DNA of 64,000 nt from an uncultured Myxococcales bacterium (GTDB taxonomy: Bacteria; Myxococcota_A; UBA9042): the NCBI GenBank assembly GCA_903929795.1, contig CAIYWC010000208.1, forward strand, positions 52,599-116,598, written 5' to 3'. The first letter of the stretch is position 1. Each line of letters starts with the position of its first letter. Below are positions 33,156 through 43,700 of this stretch, piece after piece. A program made the position numbers and the translations under genes. Below the pieces are notes generated by a model. It saw nothing but the letters and a program-made list of their open reading frames with translations. It ran no database searches and was not told where the DNA came from.

Positions 33156-36071
33156 TTACTGCCCCTTGCCGGACTGCACGTCAAAGTGCGGCTTGAACGG
33201 CTTTTGCGCCTCGTACTCCTCCGGCGTGATGAAATCCTCGTCCAGCAGCCGGTCCATGTACTTGGTCACTTTCATCTCGTACCAATCACCCCAGCCGTTG
33301 GCGCGCGCGGTGCCGTAGCCTGACCGCGGGCTCGGCTTTATGATGCCGAGGTACACGCCTTCCTTGGGCACAAGCTCGCCCGGCGACTTGCCAAAAAAAG
33401 CCCACGCCGCGCGGGTAATTCCATAAATCTTCGGGCCAAATTCCACGCCGTTCAAATAAATTTCCAAAATCCGCTGCTTGCCGACGACTTTTTCCATCTG
33501 CCAGGCAATCAGCATCTCCTCGAACTTGCGCGACAGCGCTTTTTGCCGCAGCAGATATAGGTTTTTCACCAGCTGCTGCGTGATGGTCGAGCCGCCGTAA
33601 ATGAACCGGCCGTAGGACAGGTCAATCGCCAGCGCCTTGGACACCAGACTCTCCGAAATGCCGCGGTGGCGGAAAAACGAGTCCTCCGTCGCCCAGATGG
33701 AATACACGACGTGCGCCGGAATTTCCTCCAGCGGCGTCCAGGAACCGGACGCCGGGCCGATGTGCACGTCGTCCAGGATCGTGCCATTTTCGTTGACCGG
33801 ACGGTCAAAATCCTCGTTCAGCTCTTCCAGCAAGATGTTGCCAAAGTTGTCCATCACGCAGTTCGTGTCGCCCAGCGCCAGCTCCACCTGCGACGCACCG
33901 GTCATCGCCAGCGGCACGGTCACCGCCACCCGCCAGCCCAGCGGCCCATGCGCGTCGATGCGGCCAATCGTCGGCAGCATCGACGGTGGGATCGCGTGCA
34001 GCATGTCCGCGGACTCCTGCACCGGCGCTTCCAGCACGAAATGCACGCGCGGCTTCTGGTCCGCCGCCGCGATGTCCAGGTCCACCGCCATGTGCGCCAT
34101 CGCGTCGTTGCCGGCGCCGCCAAAGAACACGTCCGGCGAGCGGAATTGCAGCAAGCCCGGATGCCGCCGCACGTGCAGCTCAAACGGCATGTTCAGCCGC
34201 AAATCGGCGATAGGCTGGGTCGCCAGCCGCCACCAGTGCACGCCCATGTGCGTGACCGACAGCCGGCCGCTCACGTCCACGCGATCGCGGTCCGGCAGCG
34301 CGAGCGTCGCCAGCAGCTCGATGTCCGCCTCGGACTGCACCGCCAGGCCTTTGGCCTTGATCGCCAGCAACTGCGCGATGCCCGCGCCCGACAGCCGGAT
34401 GTCCAGCCGATGCCCGGTCGCGTCATGCTGCCAGGTCGCGCCGATGTGGCCCCACGAGCCCGCCGAATCAAACGGCTCCGCGCCAAAGCTCAGCTTGCGC
34501 ACGCCGTCCACCGGCGGCAGCAGCTCCATGCGCCCATCGCGCAGCCCCAGCACGGCCTTTCCCGACCGATCGGTCAGCTCCAGTCGCCCGCCGCGCACCT
34601 GGATCGCCAGCGCCGTCGGCAGCGGCGTGTCCGGCCACAGCTCGTCAAGTTTATCGTGCAATTCCAAAAGCTTCGTGTGCAGGCCGTTCACCGCGCGCGT
34701 CCAGCGGACGCCCGGCTTCTCCTTGGACCGCTGCGCCGCGGTCGGCGGCTTGGTCGGGTCGTCCTCGGGCGGCGTGTCGGGCACCGCATCGGGTTCGGCG
34801 GTCTCGTCGGCGGTCTCGTCGTCGTCCGGCTCGTCGACCGGCTTGCGCAGCGCCGCCAGATGGCCAATTTCCCCAGCGAGGTTGGGATCTTTTTGGATCA
34901 GCTGCCCGTCAATCGGGAGCGACAGCGTCGGCGCATCCAGCCCGATCAGCCGCCAACTCGCCGGATCGCGCAGCGCGTGGCGATCCGCAAGCGCAAGCTG
35001 CAGCCGCGCCAGCCGCGCCTCCAGCCCCGCGACGCCGAGCGCCACGTCGCCCGCGTCGACCGCCAGCGCATCGGAAGCACCCGCCCGAACCGTCAGCGTC
35101 CCGACCGTCGCCGTCCAGTCGCCGCTCAGCCCCACGTCCGCCAGCTGCTGGCGCGCCCGCTCCGCCAGCAGCCGCTCTTGCAACGCCGGCTTGACCACCA
35201 CGCGGATACCGCGCGCCGTCAGCACTTTGTCCATCGTCACGCGGACTTCCGCGGCTGTCACGGCCGGATCGTCCGCCGTGCCGAGGCCGGCATCCGCCAG
35301 CACCAGCTGCCAGCTTGGCCCCACGCGCTCCAGCGCGGCTGCGCGCACCGCCGCCTGCCAGTTCGGCGGCGCCTTGGGGACCAGCGCTTGGATGGCGACC
35401 CGCACCGGCGGCTGGCTCGCCGCGCGCACTGCCGTCAGCGCGCCGTCGGCATGTTCCAGCGCCAGCACCACCTTGCCGCCGCCCAGCGTCGCGTCCAGCT
35501 GCGCCGTCAGCTCGCTTTGCGGCTCGGCGAAATTCACGCGGCCCTGCAGCACCACGTCCCCCTTCAGCACGAGCTCGCCGTGGCGCGTCAGCTGCGCCGC
35601 CACGGTCAGCGACTCCAGCTCCACGACGCCCAGCCGCGCCAACAGCGGCATTCGCGCACCGACATCGCCGTCGTCATCCCTATGTTTTTTCAGGGCTTTT
35701 CTCAGCCGCGCCAGCGTGTCGACCGCGCCGTCCACCGCATCCACGCGGACGTGCACGTCCGCGAGCCGCAGCCCGTCCAAACGCTTGGGCCCGACCAGCG
35801 ACGGCCAGACCGCGACGTTGGCGTCGATCTCGCCGGCCGTCAACACGTCCGTCTGGCTGACCGCGTCGTGCAGAATCACCTGGCGCAACGCCAGCTTGCC
35901 GGTCGGCGACAGCGACAGCGCATCCCAGCGCAGGTCAAAATCCGAGCCGGCCAGACGCGCCTGCAGCTTGGCCGCCACCGCCTGCTCCAGCCAATGCTGC
36001 GCGCCCAGCCACAGGCCGGCCAGCAGCAGGGCTGTCACGCCAGAGGCGATGGCAATTGCACGAATTCGCAT
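33156..36071 (-). CDS. AsmA-like protein fused to a GT51 peptidoglycan transglycosylase domain
   Basis: A 971-residue protein anchored by one N-terminal segment (IAIASGVTALLLAGLWLG). Residues of about 30-750 look like an AsmA/DUF748-type repeat protein (for example LRWDALSLSPTGKLALRQV), the class that bridges the periplasm and carries lipids, with a Pro/Asp-rich insert near 420-450. The last 176 residues are a GT51 glycosyltransferase: EDSFFRHRG from residue 796, GGSTITQQ at 826-833, RKFEEMLIAWQMEK and ILEIYLNGVEFG. This domain polymerises lipid II glycan. There is no transpeptidase domain, so it is not a normal class A penicillin-binding protein. The start at 36071 has GGAAG nearby. The catalytic part is certain; the AsmA assignment is moderate. 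Confidence 0.85.
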   Translation of the reverse strand: MRIRAIAIASGVTALLLAGLWLGAQHWLEQAVAAKLQARLAGSDFDLRWDALSLSPTGKLALRQVILHDAVSQTDVLTAGEIDANVAVWPSLVGPKRLDGLRLADVHVRVDAVDGAVDTLARLRKALKKHRDDDGDVGARMPLLARLGVVELESLTVAAQLTRHGELVLKGDVVLQGRVNFAEPQSELTAQLDATLGGGKVVLALEHADGALTAVRAASQPPVRVAIQALVPKAPPNWQAAVRAAALERVGPSWQLVLADAGLGTADDPAVTAAEVRVTMDKVLTARGIRVVVKPALQERLLAERARQQLADVGLSGDWTATVGTLTVRAGASDALAVDAGDVALGVAGLEARLARLQLALADRHALRDPASWRLIGLDAPTLSLPIDGQLIQKDPNLAGEIGHLAALRKPVDEPDDDETADETAEPDAVPDTPPEDDPTKPPTAAQRSKEKPGVRWTRAVNGLHTKLLELHDKLDELWPDTPLPTALAIQVRGGRLELTDRSGKAVLGLRDGRMELLPPVDGVRKLSFGAEPFDSAGSWGHIGATWQHDATGHRLDIRLSGAGIAQLLAIKAKGLAVQSEADIELLATLALPDRDRVDVSGRLSVTHMGVHWWRLATQPIADLRLNMPFELHVRRHPGLLQFRSPDVFFGGAGNDAMAHMAVDLDIAAADQKPRVHFVLEAPVQESADMLHAIPPSMLPTIGRIDAHGPLGWRVAVTVPLAMTGASQVELALGDTNCVMDNFGNILLEELNEDFDRPVNENGTILDDVHIGPASGSWTPLEEIPAHVVYSIWATEDSFFRHRGISESLVSKALAIDLSYGRFIYGGSTITQQLVKNLYLLRQKALSRKFEEMLIAWQMEKVVGKQRILEIYLNGVEFGPKIYGITRAAWAFFGKSPGELVPKEGVYLGIIKPSPRSGYGTARANGWGDWYEMKVTKYMDRLLDEDFITPEEYEAQKPFKPHFDVQSGKGQ

Positions 36072-36179
36072 GAAACTTCCAGCAGTTGGCCGCCACTCGT
36101 GCGCCAGCCAATCGCCAATCGTCGCACGCGGCAGGCATGGCCGCCAGAAATTCCCGGCACGGCCGGTCCGGTGTCGCGG

Positions 36180-39100
36180 TTATGGCGTCTGGATGCGGCC
36201 GATGACGCCGCCCTTGTCGCCGTCCTGCAGGTTGCTGCGCCAGACCGTCACGACGCTGCCGTCGGGCCGCGCGGCGATCGCCGGCTGGCTCTGGTCATTG
36301 ACAAACGTGGTGTTGAACAGCCAGTCCAGGCCGATCTGCGCGATCGCGCTCGTCACACCGAACACGCCGCCCTTGAGCGCCCAGCCGCTGCTCAGGCCGC
36401 TCTCGTCCTCGCCGACGGTCTGCCAGACCGAGACGAACTTGCCGCTGGGCAGGAGCGCCACTGCCGCGTGCGATTGCTCGTACGCTGTCACCGCGTTCAG
36501 CTTGGTCTCGACGCCGATCTTGGTCGCCGTGTTGTCGTAGGCCTGCGCGTAAATGCCATAATTATCGCCATCTTGGCCCAGCGAGCTCCAGGTGATCACG
36601 AACTTGCCGGTCGGATCCACCGCGACGCGCGGCCAGGTCTGGTCGGACGTGATGGTCGTGTTCACTTTCCACGGCGAGCCGATCGCCTTGCAGTCAAAAG
36701 TCATCAGCTGCGCGTAGATGCCCCATCCGTCGCTGTCCTCGCCATAACTTTGCCAGGACACAAGGTATTTCTGCGAACCGTCGGCAAAAGGCGCGATCGC
36801 CGCGTACTGCTGCTTGTCGGCGGTATTCGTATTGACAATCAGCTCGTTGGCCAGCGCCGCGCCGTTGGCGTCGTAACAACGCATCACGATGTCGTACGCC
36901 GCGCCACCGGTCTGGCCGTTGGACTCCCACGCGACGGCGAATTTGCCGCTGGGCAGCACGGCGACGGCGGGCCGCCGCTGGTCGTTGGTCGTGAACTGGT
37001 TGAGCTGGAATTCCGTGCCGGTCTTGGCGCCCGCGGCGCTGAAGCGCTGGCCAAAAATGCCGTTCATGTTGCCGTCCTGGCCATAGGAATCCCAGGCGAT
37101 CAGGAAGTTGCCGACGCTGTCCGTGCCAACCGACGGCGTAATTTGCGCCAGGTTCGTCGTGGTGTTGGCCAACGTCTCGGTGCCGACGACGACGCCTGAA
37201 GCGCTGTAGCGCTGGAAATAGATGCCCTGCTGGCTGCCGTCATTCAAGTTCGAGTCCCACGCGACGACGAACGAGCCATCGCCCGCGACGGCGACGCTCG
37301 GGTCCTGCTGTTCGTCTGTCTTGGTGGTGTTGGCGATGAATTCCGTGGCGCCGTTCTGCGCTTGGCCAGAGCTGTTGAATTTGCGGGCGTAAATCGTGCC
37401 GTCGGCCATGTTGGTCCACGACAGGACAACGTCGCCGGTCGAGAGCCCGAGCGCCTGGACATATTTCTGGTCGCCGGCGGTTGTCACATCGATGACCTTT
37501 TCCGTGCCGACCTTGTTGCCGCCGGAGTCGAACCACTGGCCGAGGATGCCGTATCCGGCGCCGTCCTTGCCGCTGGAATCCTCGTATGCAATCACAAAGT
37601 TGCCGTCGGCGTGGCTGGCGAGCCGCGCGTTGCCCTGAAAGCCGGTGCTGGTCGTGTTGACGGTGAACTCGCTGCCGGCTTTGCTGCCGTCGGAGAAAAA
37701 GACCTGCGCCTCCAGGTCGCCGCCATTCGCGTCGGTGTTCCAGGCAACGACGAAGATGCCGGTCGCCGGTTCGTACGCGACGCGTGGCACCGATTGGACG
37801 CCCGTGGCGAGCGTGTTCACTTGGAATTTGCTGCCGTTGGTCGTGCCGTTGGAGTAGTAAAGTTGCGCCCAAATTTCCGCGCCGTCGTCCCAGACGTACA
37901 CGGAGCTGTTGTCGCCTTGGTAGACGGCGACGTCAAAGTTCTTGGCGGTGTTATCCGTGCCTAGGTCCTTGAACAACGTCGCGTTGGCGTTGAGGATTTT
38001 GCGGGTCAGTGTGCCGTTTTGTAGCCAAGCGATCCAGCGCTTGCCGTCCGAGAACGGCGCGACGGCGAACGCGGTCAGCGGGTACTGGGTCGAAGTCGTG
38101 CAGCCGGTGTTGGTTGTGGTCACGTCGACCACGCCACCTGAGGGCGCGTCGAGCGTGTCAAAATGCTGGAACGAAATGTGCCGTTCACCGTAGGCGCGCG
38201 TAGCGGAGATGCACGAACTGCCGGCATAGGGCGAGCAGGCCGCGAAGGACGCGTAGACCACGTTGCCGTAGCCAGATGAGGCGTAAACGCTGCCGCTGCA
38301 CGAGGTCAGGCCGCCCGCGTTGTAGTACCAAACCGTCTGGTTGGACGAGTAGTCGCTCATCCAATAGACGTCATGCCCGCCACCGGCGCTGGGAACGAGG
38401 ATCGGCCGATCAACAAGGGATTCCTGGTTGCCAAAAACTGCGCTCGCCGTCGCCAGCTGGGCTTCGGTCCACTCGCGCGACCAATCGCTGCGGTAGGAGC
38501 GCCCGGTGACCGCCGTGCTGCTGCTGGCAAACGCCGCGCGGTAGCGGCCGCTGCCCATGTCAACCAAGCTCGACGCGGGATTCGCCACCGTGTACGCGGC
38601 CTTGAACGTGCTGAGCTTGAAGTCGCCGCACGCGTTGTTGCTGCCAATGCACACGCCGGTCTTGCACGTGTCCGTCGCCGTGCAGGAATCGCCGTCGTTG
38701 CACGCCACGCCGTCGGTCTTGTTGGTCGCCTTGCACGCGTCGTTGGTCTCGTCGCAGGTGCCGGTCGTGCATTGGGCGGTGAATGCGGAGCAATCGCGTG
38801 CGCTGCCGCCCTTGCAGGTGCCCAGCCCGTCGCACGCGTCGCTGACGGTGCAATACAAGCCGTCGTCGCAGGTCGTGCCCAGCGTCTTGGGCGTGGGCGT
38901 GCATTGGTAGCTGAGCGCGCCGGTGGACGTACAGCCCCAGGCGTTGCATGGATCGCCCACCGGCTGCGCGCACTGGTAGGCAGAACCGGCGATGCACACG
39001 CCGGATTTGCAGACGTCGTTGACGGTGCAGCCGTTGTTGTCGGCGTCGCACGGCGTGTTGTCGGCCTTGGGCGTGCCGACGCATTTCTTTTGCGTCTCGT

Positions 39101-42100
39101 CGCACGCGCCCTGGGTGCAGCCCGCCGAGGAGCAGTCCAGCGCTGCGCCGCCTTGGCACGCGCCGGTCTTGCAGGTCTCGCCGGTGGTGCAAAACAGCCC
39201 GTCGTCGCAGCTGGTGCCGTCGGAAATGGCGACCTTGGCGCACGTGAACGTGTTGGTGCCCGACGACTTGCACGTGCCGACGTTGCACGTGTCTGAAATC
39301 GCGCTGCAATTCGGTGAGGCGCCCGCAGTGCACACGCCCGCGGCGCACAGGTCGTTTTGGGTGCAGCCGCTGCCGTCCGCGTCGCAGGCTTGGCCGTTGG
39401 CGGCGGCGGCGTCGTGCGTGCACGTGCCGGTGGTGGCGCTGCAGACGTCGATTGTGCACGGGTTGCCGTCGTCGCATTGCGCCGTGCTGGTGCAGCAGCC
39501 GACAATCGCCGTGCCCGCGCACTTGCCGCCGCTGCAGACGTCGTTTTGCGTGCAGGAATCGCCGTCGTCGCAGGTGTTCGCGTTGTTGACGTGCTTGCAG
39601 CCGATGGTCGGGTCACAGGAATCCGTCGTGCACACCAAGCCGTCGTCGCAGTTCGGCGCGCTGCCGGGCACGCACGCGAGGCCCACGCACGTGTCGCCCA
39701 CGGTGCACGCGCTGCCGTCGCTGCACGGTCCGCCCGCGTTGATGGCGTTGGTCTTGCAGGTGCCGCTGGCGCTATCGCACGCCGTCGCGCTGCACAGGTT
39801 ATCCTTGGAGGTGTCGCAAACGACCTTGGTCGCCGCGTTGGGGATGCATTTGTAAGGAACCGCGGACGTGTCGCAGATGAGCTTGCCGACGCAAGGCGTG
39901 GGGTTGGGCTGCGCGTCGCAATCGGCCTGTGTCTGACACGCGCACTGGTTGCCGCCGCTGACGCATTTGGCTGCTATCGGGTCGCAGACGTCGCCGACGG
40001 TGCACGGGTTGCCGTCGCTGCAGGTGAGGTTGTTGCCGACATGGGTGCACCCGCTCGTCGTACTGCACGCATCGGTGGTGCACGGGTTGCCGTCGTCGCA
40101 CGGCGCGGCGAGGCCGCCCTGGCATAGCCCGGACGTGCACGTTTCGCCCACGGTGCACGGGTTGTTGTCGCTGCACGCGCCCGTCAAGTTGCTGTGCAGG
40201 CAGCCTTTGACCTTGTCGCACGTGTCGGCGGTGCAGGCGTTGCTGTCGTCGCAGTTGATGGCGGTACCCGCGCAGACGCCGGATGCGCAAAAATCCTTGT
40301 TGGTGCAGGCGTTTGTGTCGTCACACGCCGAGCTGATGAAGGTGTTCTTGCACGCGCCGCTCGTCCCGTCGCACACGTCCGCGGTGCAGGGATTGAGGTC
40401 GTCGCAGCTGACCAGCGCGCCCGGCTGACAGCTGCCGTTGCCGTCGCACTTGTCGCCGGTCGTGCACGGGTTGCCGTCGTCGCAGCCGGCGCCGGCGACC
40501 GCGGTGAAGACGCAGCCTTTGACGTTGTCGCATTGGTCGGTGGTGCACGGATTGCCGTCCACGCACTTCTTGGCGGTGCCGACGCACGCGCCGCTCACGC
40601 ACGTGTCGCTCACGGTGCACGCGATGCCGTCGTCGCACGCGCCGCCGAGGTTTGTGTAGGTGCAGACGCCGGTCGTCCCGTCGCAGGCGTCCGCGGTGCA
40701 CGCGTTGCCGTCGTCACACACCACGGGGATACCGGCCTGGCAGGTGCCCAGCGCGTCGCACTTTTCCCCCGTCGTGCACGGATTGCCGTCGTCGCAACCG
40801 GCGCCGACCACGAGCACGTTGGTGCAGCCCTTGACCAAGTCGCAGCTGTCGTTCGTGCAGGAGTTGCCGTCGTTGCAGCTCTTGCCTTTGCCGGCGCACA
40901 AGCCGCCGGTGCAGAGGTCCGCGGTCGTGCAGGCGTTGCCGTCGTCGCAGGGCCCGCCGGTCGGCGTGTTGTGGCAGCCCGTGGCGTCGCAGCTGTCATC
41001 GGTGCAGATGTTGCTGTCGTCGCAGTTTTTCGCGGTGCCTTGGCAGATGCCCGTGGCGCAGCTGTCGCCGGTCGTGCACGGGTCACCGTCATTGCAAGCG
41101 GCGGTCGTCGACTTGTGCACGCAGCCGCTGGTGGGGTCGCACGCGTCGATCGTGCACGGGTTGCTGTCGTCGCAGCTCTTGGGCTTGGCGCCCGCGCACG
41201 CGCCGTCGCTGCACTGGCCGGGGATGGTGCAGATGTCGGTCGCGCCACACGGGCCGGTAGCGGGCGTCGACGTGCAGCCGGTCTTGGGATCACACGCGTC
41301 GTCGGTGCAGTCGTTGCCGTCGTCGCAGTTCTTGAGCTTGCCCGCGCAGCTGCCGGCCGCGCACGTGTCGCCGGTGGTGCACTTGCTGCCGTCGTCGCAC
41401 GGGCCCGCGGTCGGCGTGTGGCTGCAGGCCTGCGCGGTCGCGTCGCACGCGTCGGTGGTGCAGACATTGCTGTCGTCGCAGCTGACGTTGTCGGTTTTGC
41501 CGTCGCAGTCGTTGTCGAGGCCGTCGCACACTTCCGGGCTGGCCGAGGGCGCGCTGCAAGCGCTCAGGCCGCTGGCCGAGCACGTGCGCTTGCCGCTGCA
41601 GGTGCCGCTGCTGTCGATCGCGTTGCACGCCGTCGCGAGGCCGAGCGTCTGCGCGCGGCTGTCGCACCCGCACGTCTTGTCGCCGCGCACGCATTGCGCC
41701 ACGGGAAAGCCGTCGACGCTGATGACCGTCGCGCACGTGTAGCCGTCCGGGCACAGCGTCTTGGCGTCGCACACGCCGCCGCCGCAGAAGTTGCCGAGCA
41801 GGGTCGCGCCGTCCTTGTACGGGATGCAGGCGCTGACCGCCGCCGAGCCGTCGATGCAGTCGCTGTCCTTGCCGCACGGCTCGCACAAGCGCACGAACGC
41901 GGGCAGACAGGCTTTGCCGGTGCCGGCAGCGGCGCAGGTGTAACCCGCGGGGCAGGTGTCCGTGCACGTGTTCGCGCAGACCGTGCCGGCGGCGCCTTCG
42001 ACACACGCGCCGTTTGCGCAATCCGCGCCGGTCGTGCAAGCGCAGCCCGCGCTGGTGCACGCGCTCGCGTCGACCGCGGCGTCGACCGCGGCGTCGACGA

Positions 42101-42351
42101 TGGCTGCATCCGTGGCGGCATCACCCGCTGCGTCGGCGGCGGCATCCGGCACCGCGTCCACGCCAAAGGGTATCGGGCAGCGGCTGATCCGTGCTGTCGT
42201 CCAGGGTTTGCGCATCGGCCGCAGTATCGACGACGACCACGATGCCGCCGTTGCCGCCTGCCGCCGCGCCGCACGCACTGAGCACGACAGCCAACGTCAG
42301 AACATTACAGCAGACTTGCCAGCTCACAAAGATTGACCGATTACCGAACAT
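36180..42351 (-). CDS. Giant Cys-rich lipoprotein with repeat C-terminus; frameshift near the N-terminus
   Basis: The gene begins at ATG 42351 with a lipoprotein signal (lipobox VLSAC, Cys at residue 27; GAGG before the ATG) and an Asp-rich spacer. That frame fails at about 42165-42170, where one extra base in CCCTTTGG must be skipped to continue into the long frame (VDAVPDAAADAAGD onward). Then follow a Cys-rich head, CDGLDNDCDGKTDN (MopE-type), and about twenty modules like CDDGNPCTTGDKCD. From about residue 1300 the Cys give way to some ten repeats of 50-57 residues (pattern FVVAWDSNLNDGS, GIYxQRF, VNTxT), probably a propeller. Total about 2056 residues if the frameshift is corrected. Either a sequencing error or a real inactivating change explains it. 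It is a paralogue of the gene at 25-28.1 kb in the Cys part only. Confidence 0.85.
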
Positions 42352-42533
42352 GTTCACCTCGCTCGCCTTTGCGCCGGCGAAGAATAGCGTTGGTTGCCGT
42401 CTGGCGACAACCGGAATCGGCCAAAAGACCCCGAAACTCCGGGACCGCGCATCCGCTGGCGGCGCTGCGCATCGAACCTTACGTGGGCCGGAGCCGCGGG
42501 CCCACTGCGCCAACCCGCGCGGAGCTGAACGCC

Positions 42534-43700
42534 ATGCCCCTGCTGCCCTTGCCGACGTTGACCGACTACGCGCTCGTGGGCGGCGGTCTGCAAAACGCGC
42601 TGCTGGCCTTGGCAATCCGCCACCACCAGCCGGACGCGCAGATCGTGCTGGTCGAACGCGCGCCGCGCCTGGGTGGCAACCACACGTGGTGCTTGCACGA
42701 CGGCGACGTGCCACCGGCGACGATGGTTTGGCTGGAGCCGCTGCTCGCGCATCGCTGGCCGGGCTACGAGGTGGCGTTCCCGGACCTGCGTCGGCGCGTG
42801 GCGCTGGGCTACGCGGCCGCAACGTCTGAACGGCTGCATACAACGGTGTTGGCGGCGGTGGCGCGCGGGCCCGGCGCGGTGTGGCTGAACGCGGAAGCGG
42901 TGGATGTAGGCGCACAGCAGGTCGCGCTGGCCGATGGTCGGCGGCTGCAAGCCAAGGTCGTCGTGTCGGCGCTGGGACCAGAGCGCGCGGCGCTGCCAGC
43001 GGGAACGGGGTGGCAGAAGTTCGTCGGGCTCGAGCTGGTAACCGCGGCGCCGCACGGCCTGCGTGAGCCGATCCTGATGGACGCGCGCGTGCCGCAGGAC
43101 GGCGGTTTTCGGTTCGTCTACACGCTGCCGCTGGACGCGCACCGGCTGCTGGTGGAGGACACGTGCTTTGCCGACGATCCGGTGCTGGACGTGGCCGCGA
43201 TGCGCGACGCGGTGCTGCGGTATGCGGCGACGCGCGGCTGGCAGGTGGCGCGGATCGCGCGCGAGGAGCGCGGTGTGCTGCCGATGCCGTGGAGCCGACC
43301 GCCGCCGCTCGACGACAACGGCCCGCTGCTGGGCGGCATGCAAGGCGGCTGGTTTCATCCGGCGACGGGCTATTCGCTGGCGATCGGCGCGCAGCTGGCG
43401 CAATGCGTGGCGTCGGCGCCGCCAGAGGACGCGCGCGGTCAAGGCCTGGTCCGGTTGCGCGAACAGCATGAGGCGAAAGCCCATTTTGCCCGCAAGCTGA
43501 ATTGGGCGCTCTTTCGCCTGGCCGCGCCGGCTGACCGCGTCGCGATGATGGCGCGGTTCTACCAGCGGCCCGAGGACGTGATTCAGCGTTTTTACGCGCT
43601 GGACCTGCATCTATCCGACCAACTGCGCATCGTACTGGGCAGACCGCCGCGCAAGATGCGGTGGTGGCCGCGCAACCAGGGTCAGGAGACACGCACATGA
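42534..43700 (+). CDS. crtY: Lycopene beta-cyclase
   Basis: A 388-residue flavoprotein that closes the psi ends of lycopene to beta rings. The FAD-binding start is LVGGGLQNALLALAI; the typical LGGNHTWCLHD, FRFVYTLPL and RGVLPMPW blocks follow. It is the first gene of the carotenoid cluster and overlaps crtE as ATGA. It is divergent from the Cys-rich lipoprotein gene with 182 bases between. ATG 42534 has GGAG about ten bases upstream. The plant/bacterial CrtY fold is clear; whether it cyclises one end or both cannot be read, but co-occurrence with crtC and crtD suggests that one end is left open. Confidence 0.93.
   Translation: MPLLPLPTLTDYALVGGGLQNALLALAIRHHQPDAQIVLVERAPRLGGNHTWCLHDGDVPPATMVWLEPLLAHRWPGYEVAFPDLRRRVALGYAAATSERLHTTVLAAVARGPGAVWLNAEAVDVGAQQVALADGRRLQAKVVVSALGPERAALPAGTGWQKFVGLELVTAAPHGLREPILMDARVPQDGGFRFVYTLPLDAHRLLVEDTCFADDPVLDVAAMRDAVLRYAATRGWQVARIAREERGVLPMPWSRPPPLDDNGPLLGGMQGGWFHPATGYSLAIGAQLAQCVASAPPEDARGQGLVRLREQHEAKAHFARKLNWALFRLAAPADRVAMMARFYQRPEDVIQRFYALDLHLSDQLRIVLGRPPRKMRWWPRNQGQETRT

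Noticed and set aside
33666..37199. Very long open frame (1177 codons) on the plus strand opposite the GT51 fusion and the Cys-rich gene
   Set aside because: It is antisense to well-supported genes, Arg/His-rich and without any motif; high GC makes long antisense frames common. The same holds for 4293-6362, 13076-15382, 15419-17488, 26247-28424, 40194-42281 and 44526-47537.
42160..42175. Programmed +1 frameshift
   Set aside because: CTT-TGG resembles the prfB shift codon only in part. There is no following stop codon and no visible stimulatory element, so an error or mutation is simpler.
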